DNA from: an uncultured Eubacteriales bacterium
Lineage (GTDB): Bacteria; Bacillota; Clostridia; Oscillospirales; Oscillospiraceae
Length of the DNA: 10,547 bases
Assembly (NCBI GenBank): GCA_902475515.1
Contig: CABSAB010000026.1
Span: forward strand, 1-10,547
Direction of reading: 5' to 3'
Shown here: one piece after another, positions 6,541-10,547 of the stretch
How positions within the stretch are numbered: position 1 is the stretch's first letter
How the letters are laid out: each line of letters begins with the position of its first letter
Made by a program: the position numbers and the translations under genes
Notes under the pieces: generated by a model
Told to the model about the DNA's origin: nothing
What the model saw: only the letters and a program-made list of their open reading frames with translations
Databases searched by the model: none

Positions 6541-6566
6541 TTTCCGGATGGAAACGTGCTAAGAGA

Positions 6567-9203
6567 TCAAACAGTATCCTTCTTTGCCTGATCCTTTTTC
6601 CGCTTTACAAAGAATACGGCCAGAACAGCAACCAAAAGCACAAACACGGCAAGGAGGATCATCACAGTCTGAGGAACACTGGATTCCTGGGGCGCCACCT
6701 CAGGGGCGCTCATGGGAACCACATCCTCATCAATGTTGATCAAGTCTTGCTCAGCCGGATTGGCAGCCATCACGTCAGGCATCTCAGCCAGCGGCACATC
6801 GTTTTCTGCCACCGTTTCCAGACCGTCCTCGACATCATCCTCAGCATCGGGCTCGGCCTCGGTCTCAGTGTTTGCTGTAGCCGGGGGAGTGGATGCCGCA
6901 GGCGCTGCTGTGGTATTGGCCGCAGCTGTGTTTGCAGGTGTGGTCGTAGGCACAGTCGGATTGGCCGGGGTGTTCGGTGTTACCGGGGCAACCGGAGCAT
7001 CCGGTGTAGTCGGAGTGCTCGGAGTTCCAGGGGTAACGGGCGTTTCCGGAGTGTCCGGGGTAGACGGAGTTTCTGGTGTTTCCGGAGTATCGGGGACATC
7101 CGGGGTATCCGGCGTGTCTGGAGTATCCGGTGTATCCGGAATGACCCTTGTCAACTGGGCGGTGATCACGATCTGGTCATCGCCTCTTACAGGATCACTC
7201 CATCCCTCGAAAGTATAACCGTCCACCTTGGGATCTTCGGCAGGGGCGAGTGCCTCAAGGTCGGCATCGGTGACCATTTTGTTCACGTCCGCTTCAGAGG
7301 CAAATACCTCGCCGTTGACCATCCAGAAAACAGAGACTGTTTTTATGGTGGCGGCATACTGTGCGGTATGAGTCACGTTGCCGTTTTCATCCTCTACAGT
7401 ATTCCAGCCGGTGAACGTATAGCTCACGTACTCGGTGTCCTTATCGCGGACTGCCGGAGCTTCCGGAGCAGTCAGGCAAATAGACTGCGTCACTGTTTTC
7501 AGCTGCGTGTTATCATCGTCCAGCCACTGATAGGTGACCTCAGGACCCTTGACCTGGATAGTCAGAGCGGTCTGGTCGCAGGTCCACTGCTCCGTCCGGG
7601 GATCCCAACTGCAGGTGACATAGAGCACAGGGGGCAGACCGCTGATATCATGGTCATAGCCCAGGAGTTCCTTGGACAGGGTGTTGACATACGCCGCCCA
7701 TGCGGAAGGATAAACTTCCATGGTCCAAGAATAGGCTCCATCGGCGCCTGTAGTTACCTCAGCAGTGGCAGCATTGGTATAAGCGCCATCGCAGTAAGTA
7801 AAGCCGTCATCTGTCGCAAGGGCCAGCGGCAAGGTCACTGTATGATCTTCCTGATCGGCACAGCTGACTGTCAGTGTCAGCCCACTGAGATAGGTTGCAG
7901 TAGGCTTTACCGGGATAAGCAGTGCTTCCATGGTGATCACAGTACCCTGACGGACCGGTTCGGACCAGCCGCCAAAGACGTAGCCTTCCGGAATCTCAGC
8001 CGGTGTGGTAGACATCTCCTGAAGTTCCTTGTCGGTCACATCCGTCATCAGGGCTTTCTCTGCATAGACCTCGCCATTGAGCATCCAGTACACTGTGGCC
8101 TGTTTGGCAACACGGTCATACACCGCGCTGTAGGTCACATCACCAGTGTCCTCGACGATCGTATTCCAGCCTTTAAACGTATAGACATAGGCTTCTGCGG
8201 TTTTGGTAGGCGTTTCACCGGTATATACGGGTGCTGCCTCGCAGGATTTCTGTACTACCGACGTCAGCTTGTTGCCGTTGATACCGTCATACCAAGTGTA
8301 TGTGATATCTTTGCACCGAAGTTCAATGACGTAGGAAGCCATATCGTTGTCACACGTCCAGACAGCGTTTTCCGCATCCCAGGTGTAGTTCAACGTGAGG
8401 TACAGATCCTCGTCGACAAGTGCATGAGCACGGTGGCTCTTGCAGAAGGTCTTGTTGATCCACGCCTGCTTATCAAAGGTGATGCTCCAATGGTAACTGC
8501 CGTCATCGCCCCAGAAGACCTCCGTATTCGTGCTGGCGTCTGTCCAGAAGCCGTTGGATGCTGCCATAGGCGTCTGCTCCGTTTCGTTCGTATCGAGGCA
8601 GACGGTTTGCAGCATCTTATTCCGGAGAAGTGATGCAGCGGGCTTTCTGGGACGCCAAACCGGATAGAGAACAGTGTCTTCCTCCAGCAGGATCGGATCA
8701 CCCGCGTAGTACTCAACACTCACCGCATTGGGCGTGGTGCTCCAGCCGAGGAATGTGTACTTAGCCTTTGTAGGTGTGGACGTATAGATATAGACCACTG
8801 TGCCTGCATTGGCTGTTTGAGAAACAAAATTACCATAGCTGTAGCTCAGTGTATAAACAGCGTCAGACGCTGCGCTGGCGGCATATGTACTTGCAGATGG
8901 TTCCATATCCGGCTGTGTATCATCCTGGATATTCCGAATCTGGGAATCAACCTCATCGGCAGGCTCTGTTTCATTGATCTCGAGGTTTTCCTCAGGTTCT
9001 TCCGGTGTTGGCACTTCGGCCTCCGCCGGCGTTTCTTCCGGAACGTCGGCAAGGTCGGAAGAAGCCTCCAACGCTGGGATGACTTCATCAACCGCACTGG
9101 GTGCTGCCTCCGGCACAGCCACATCTGTGGCCAAAGCCGGCAAATTCAGCACAGAGACAATGATCAGCGTAGCTAAAAACAGACTTAACATACGTTTTTT
9201 CAT
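6567..9203 (-). CDS. Large secreted surface protein with InlB B-type repeats and C-terminal membrane anchor
   Basis: An 878-residue extracellular protein, probably attached to the cell surface; its partner is unknown. Order of parts: signal peptide 1-26 (MKKRML..., cleavage near ALA-T); an acidic Pro/Glu-rich linker to about 110; an InlB B-repeat-like domain 116-184 (YTFLGWS, LYPVW); two copies of a longer module, about 193-430 and 437-686; a Thr-Pro-Asp/Glu stalk 688-755; an Ala/Thr- and then Asp/Glu-rich linker; and a hydrophobic helix about 847-866 followed by KRKK. The two modules share W-T-C-D, TYxW, YTFxGWNT, VxWMxNGEV and YxFxGWSxPV. Before the last helix stands SVPQTV, which resembles a sortase signal (LPxTG) but has Val where Gly is needed. 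The start is ATG 9203; AAAGGAGGTG, fully complementary to the 16S rRNA end, lies 11 nt before it. The long frames on the opposite strand are shadows. Confidence 0.88.
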   Translation of the reverse strand: MKKRMLSLFLATLIIVSVLNLPALATDVAVPEAAPSAVDEVIPALEASSDLADVPEETPAEAEVPTPEEPEENLEINETEPADEVDSQIRNIQDDTQPDMEPSASTYAASAASDAVYTLSYSYGNFVSQTANAGTVVYIYTSTPTKAKYTFLGWSTTPNAVSVEYYAGDPILLEEDTVLYPVWRPRKPAASLLRNKMLQTVCLDTNETEQTPMAASNGFWTDASTNTEVFWGDDGSYHWSITFDKQAWINKTFCKSHRAHALVDEDLYLTLNYTWDAENAVWTCDNDMASYVIELRCKDITYTWYDGINGNKLTSVVQKSCEAAPVYTGETPTKTAEAYVYTFKGWNTIVEDTGDVTYSAVYDRVAKQATVYWMLNGEVYAEKALMTDVTDKELQEMSTTPAEIPEGYVFGGWSEPVRQGTVITMEALLIPVKPTATYLSGLTLTVSCADQEDHTVTLPLALATDDGFTYCDGAYTNAATAEVTTGADGAYSWTMEVYPSAWAAYVNTLSKELLGYDHDISGLPPVLYVTCSWDPRTEQWTCDQTALTIQVKGPEVTYQWLDDDNTQLKTVTQSICLTAPEAPAVRDKDTEYVSYTFTGWNTVEDENGNVTHTAQYAATIKTVSVFWMVNGEVFASEADVNKMVTDADLEALAPAEDPKVDGYTFEGWSDPVRGDDQIVITAQLTRVIPDTPDTPDTPDTPDVPDTPETPETPSTPDTPETPVTPGTPSTPTTPDAPVAPVTPNTPANPTVPTTTPANTAAANTTAAPAASTPPATANTETEAEPDAEDDVEDGLETVAENDVPLAEMPDVMAANPAEQDLINIDEDVVPMSAPEVAPQESSVPQTVMILLAVFVLLVAVLAVFFVKRKKDQAKKDTV
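6939..7142 (-). repeat. Thr-Pro-(Asp/Glu/Ser) stalk repeats of the surface protein
   Basis: Roughly 68 codons consist mostly of TPD, TPE, TPS or related triplets, giving a 9-base DNA periodicity. Such a tract makes an extended, rigid spacer between the folded modules and the cell. Copy number is likely to vary between strains by slippage. Confidence 0.85.
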
Positions 9204-9214
9204 AGGATTACGTG

Positions 9215-9224
9215 CACCTCCTTT
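9215..9224 (-). promoter_or_regulatory. Extended ribosome binding site of the surface-protein gene
   Basis: AAAGGAGGTG on the minus strand is a 10-base complement of the 16S rRNA 3' end, 11 nt before the ATG. It is unusually long and at the far end of normal spacing. No other in-frame start lies between it and the ATG. Confidence 0.75.
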
Positions 9225-9233
9225 CTTGTTGAG

Positions 9234-9330
9234 TTTTCAATAGCTTTTGAAAAGCCAGAGGTTATGCCGGAGACTTTCGCGCAAGCAGCGAAGCCGCCAT
9301 ACATTTCTTGGCTTTCCATTATAAGCCTGC
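9234..9330 (-). promoter_or_regulatory. Structured 5' leader of the surface-protein mRNA, candidate cis-regulatory RNA
   Basis: The predicted transcript starts near 9330 and has an untranslated leader of about 126 nt. On the minus strand, AAAGCCA (9309-9315) can pair with TGGCTTT (9251-9257), closing a domain with an inner hairpin GCGGC-TTC-GCTGC (9285-9297). The same AAAGCC could instead pair with GGCTT upstream (9323-9327), and part of the 3' arm could instead form TTTTCAA/TTGAAAA (9234-9253), close to the ribosome binding site. Such exclusive pairings are typical of switches. A short stretch, GAAAGTCTCCGGCATAACC, is somewhat like the core of c-di-GMP-I riboswitches, but the required second half is not found, so no class is assigned. 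Confidence 0.4.
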
Positions 9331-9336
9331 ATCAAA

Positions 9337-9365
9337 AGTATAGCGCGTTTGCTTCCAAATTACAA
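9337..9365 (-). promoter_or_regulatory. Sigma-A promoter of the surface-protein gene
   Basis: On the minus strand, TTGTAA (9360-9365), 17 nt, then TATACT (9337-9342): 4/6 and 5/6 of the consensus. Start expected near 9330. Confidence 0.6.
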
Positions 9366-9435
9366 GTCTTTTGCAAGAAAAAACGCAAAGAATTTATAGG
9401 TAAATACCCGTGAGCGTTGTTATTTTTGACGGCAG

Positions 9436-9479
9436 TGGAAACAAAAGGGGAACATGATGGAAACGAAAGGGAAACATAC
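9436..9479 (+). repeat. 22-bp tandem direct repeat
   Basis: Two adjacent copies start with TGGAAAC, continue with A/GAAAGGG, and end in AACAT; 18 of the first 20 positions agree. The 22-bp period is about two helical turns, so a protein could bind both copies on one face of the DNA. Confidence 0.75.
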
Positions 9480-9617
9480 TAGTATCTTTCAGTATGAATT
9501 CGTAAAAAAATGAAGATAAAATGCATTAATTCGTGCGGTTTTGTGAAGAAATTGTGTGCGACTTTGGGCAGATTGCATAAAATTTTTTGGTAAATGATTG
9601 GCATTCCTCTAAAATTC

Positions 9618-9627
9618 GCCCTAGGGC
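9618..9627. promoter_or_regulatory. Palindrome upstream of the small membrane protein promoter
   Basis: GCCCTAGGGC is a perfect 10-bp palindrome, 11 bp before the -35 box at 9639. Its place fits a regulator site. No family is recognised. Confidence 0.35.
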
Positions 9628-9638
9628 AAAAATAAATA

Positions 9639-9667
9639 CTGACATTTGAAATTGGCTGTGCTATATT
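9639..9667 (+). promoter_or_regulatory. Sigma-A promoter of the small membrane protein gene
   Basis: CTGACA (9639-9644), 17 nt, then TATATT (9662-9667): 5/6 and 5/6 of the consensus. Start expected near 9674, leaving a leader of about 35 nt with GGGAGGG. Confidence 0.7.
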
Positions 9668-9708
9668 AAGCCTATATTTTTTAATCGCAAGGTCAGGGAG
9701 GGTTTATT

Positions 9709-10185
9709 TTGGAAGAAAAATATGGACAGAAGCTGGGAGAGGCGAAGCCGCTGATTGTAGCGGTCAGCGGTATTTTGATGATAACCGTGGTATTTCTGGT
9801 TGCAGGTGTGGCTGTGCTTGGTTATAGCCTGAGCAAGGGTGCCTTTAATTTTATTTCTATTCCACTGCTAGTGGTTGGGATCGTATTGATGGTGTATTGT
9901 GTCAAGACGATTCAGGGCAGTGTGACCTGCTACGAAAATGCCATCGTGATCAAGGAGACGTTCAAACAGACCGTGATTCCCCGCGAGGAGATTGCCGCAA
10001 TCTATTGGGAGCGTCCCGGCGCTAATGCCAGCAATGAAAAAGTCCGGACCAATGTGAACATCGGCGATATTATTATGGTCGGTGGCCGGAAACATTATAA
10101 GATCTCTGACGGCTATTACTCCAATGTGGAAGTGCTGGGCCTTTACCAGGAGCGGTATAAAATCCCCCAGGAGATCGGACGTTAA
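9709..10185 (+). CDS. Small two-helix membrane protein with a cytosolic beta-rich domain, function unknown
   Basis: A 158-residue protein. Two hydrophobic segments at about residues 15-38 and 46-63 form a hairpin in the membrane. The rest, from GSVTCYENAIVIKE to the end, is a beta-rich domain (VIPREEIAAIYWE, GDIIMVGGRKHYKISDGYYSNVEVLG) whose pattern resembles bacterial PH-like domains found after such helical hairpins. This is a resemblance of layout only. The start is TTG 9709 (MEEKYGQ), with GGGAGGG about 6 nt before it and a good promoter; no better start is present. A hairpin terminator follows, so the gene is monocistronic. I do not recognise the family. Confidence 0.72.
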   Translation: MEEKYGQKLGEAKPLIVAVSGILMITVVFLVAGVAVLGYSLSKGAFNFISIPLLVVGIVLMVYCVKTIQGSVTCYENAIVIKETFKQTVIPREEIAAIYWERPGANASNEKVRTNVNIGDIIMVGGRKHYKISDGYYSNVEVLGLYQERYKIPQEIGR

Positions 10186-10219
10186 GTCGCGTTTCAGTTT
10201 TACTTTTCCATAACGCAGG

Positions 10220-10254
10220 AGCGGCTGCCGCAGGGCAGTCGCTTTTGCACATTT
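10220..10254 (+). terminator. Intrinsic terminator after the small membrane protein gene
   Basis: Stem AGCGGCTGCC (10220-10229) with GGCAGTCGCT (10234-10243), 10 pairs including one G-U, loop GCAG, followed by TTTTGCACATTTTT. The first U run is short. Confidence 0.72.
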
Positions 10255-10300
10255 TTACGACATGCTCCGGACGGTTTATTCCACTGGTGAGAAAAACGGC

Positions 10301-10329
10301 TTGACAAAGACTGGGCTCCATGCTATTCT
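10301..10329 (+). promoter_or_regulatory. Sigma-A promoter of the ZTP riboswitch-fhs unit
   Basis: A perfect -35 box TTGACA (10301-10306), 17 nt, then TATTCT (10324-10329, 4/6). The expected start near 10336 coincides with the first base of the aptamer stem. Confidence 0.78.
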
Positions 10330-10336
10330 GAATACA

Positions 10337-10431
10337 GTCATACAACTGACGGAAGTGGAGTAACCACATGGAGTATGACACGTAAAATGCCGACCGTCTG
10401 GGCGAATGTCCGGGCTGTTGGCGCTTTTTTT
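10337..10431 (+). promoter_or_regulatory. ZTP (ZMP) riboswitch with overlapping terminator
   Basis: This RNA senses ZMP/ZTP, the purine intermediate that builds up when 10-formyl-tetrahydrofolate is short, and turns on one-carbon genes. P1 is a perfect 7-bp helix, GTCATAC (10337-10343) with GTATGAC (10373-10379). Inside are the conserved ACTGACGG, the P2 helix GTGG (10355-10358)/CCAC (10364-10367), and TGGAG. The hallmark 3' segment CCGTCTGGGC (10394-10403) differs by one base from the usual CCGCCTGGGC. The terminator is built from GCCGAC/GTTGGC (10389-10394, 10417-10422) and CTGGGC/GTCCGG (10398-10403, 10408-10413), then seven U. Its 5' arm contains the ligand-binding segment, so ligand binding and termination should exclude each other: bound means expressed. 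Confidence 0.92.
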
Positions 10432-10485
10432 ACCCCAGACCGGCATCGGACGTTATTTGGAGAATCTGAACAGGAGTGTTGTAAC

Positions 10486-10547
10486 ATGAAAACCGACATT
10501 GAAATTGCCCAGAGCACCCAAATGCTTCCCATCAGCGAGGTTGCCTC
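10486..10547 (+). CDS. fhs: Formate-tetrahydrofolate ligase, N-terminal fragment (3' end outside window)
   Basis: The enzyme makes 10-formyl-tetrahydrofolate from formate, ATP and tetrahydrofolate, supplying purine synthesis and, in acetogens, the methyl branch of carbon fixation. Only the first 20 codons are in the window. MKTDIEIAQ followed by PISEVA matches the well-conserved N-terminus of the family (MKxDIEIAQ...KPIxEIA). AGGAG (10472-10476) lies 9 nt before the ATG. The ZTP riboswitch directly upstream is a known controller of this gene and supports the call. A small caution: most homologues have Lys rather than Leu before the PI, and the rest cannot be judged. Confidence 0.9.
   Translation, partial: MKTDIEIAQSTQMLPISEVA

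Larger units (their letters stand above)
9366..9638. other. Central part of the 505-bp divergent intergenic region, no gene seen
   Basis: This AT-rich stretch lies between the two divergent promoters and has no convincing coding frame. It holds a 22-bp tandem repeat (9436-9479), a small inverted repeat CATACT/AGTATG (9475-9480 and 9491-9496) and a 10-bp palindrome (9618-9627). Together they suggest protein-binding sites rather than a missed gene. Confidence 0.5.

Noticed and set aside
6712..7218. A Gly-Val-Ser repeated, collagen-like frame on the plus strand
   Set aside because: It is the antisense reading of the Thr-Pro-Asp stalk of the surface protein; the period comes from that tract.
6747..8633. 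A 628-codon open frame on the plus strand opposite the surface-protein gene
   Set aside because: It is rich in Cys, Arg, Gly and His without any known motif, lacks a ribosome binding site, and is explained by the codon use of the minus-strand gene, which has a signal peptide, domains and an anchor.
9241..9315. A c-di-GMP-I riboswitch call for the surface-protein leader
   Set aside because: Only a short core-like stretch is present. The GCAAA segment and the second conserved strand with the tetraloop receptor were not found, so it is listed only as a structured leader.
9240..9365. An RNA gene such as SRP RNA or tmRNA in the intergenic region
   Set aside because: No conserved core of either RNA was found on either strand.
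9454..9513. A 19-codon frame (MMETKGKH...) with a nearby AGGGGA
   Set aside because: It overlaps the 22-bp direct repeat, which explains the purine-rich stretch and ATG. There is no clear promoter or terminator of its own.

Overview
The window looks like a chromosomal segment of an endospore-forming, low-to-moderate GC Firmicute, most likely of the Clostridia (Oscillospiraceae-like). The grounds are AddA rather than RecBCD, SpoVAD/SpoVAE, strong AGGAGG ribosome binding sites, a ZTP riboswitch in front of formate-tetrahydrofolate ligase, and a large secreted InlB-repeat surface protein. No tRNA, rRNA, CRISPR array, insertion sequence or phage gene is visible.

Layout. (1) 1-1655 (+): the C-terminal part of AddA, cut by the window edge and closed by an 18-bp hairpin that also terminates the converging genes. 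(2) 1720-3305 (-): a sporulation block, spoVAD then spoVAE, followed by a 40-residue protein that is 58% Asn/Gln and has a perfect ribosome binding site. SpoVAE is frameshifted near its C-terminus by a 28-bp piece that is an exact inverted copy of part of the small gene next door. (3) 3404-5087 (-): a rhomboid-like membrane protein with a C-terminal zinc ribbon, overlapping a metallo-beta-lactamase-fold lipoprotein. (4) 5230-6474 (+): S-adenosylhomocysteine hydrolase, transcribed divergently from the rhomboid-like gene. (5) 6567-9203 (-): an 878-residue secreted surface protein with duplicated modules, a Thr-Pro-rich stalk and a C-terminal anchor, preceded by a structured leader. (6) 9204-9708: a 505-bp divergent intergenic region with promoters, a 22-bp tandem repeat and a palindrome. 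(7) 9709-10185 (+): a small two-helix membrane protein. (8) 10301-10547 (+): promoter, ZTP riboswitch with terminator, and the start of fhs.

How the parts relate. SpoVAD and SpoVAE belong to the forespore channel that moves dipicolinic acid. The Asn/Gln-rich gene lies at the end of that transcription unit and is probably also made in spores. AhcY and Fhs both serve one-carbon metabolism but are separated and separately controlled. The most unusual observation is the templated inverted 28-bp insertion that joins the small repeat gene to spoVAE. The most interesting unassigned gene is the small gene itself.
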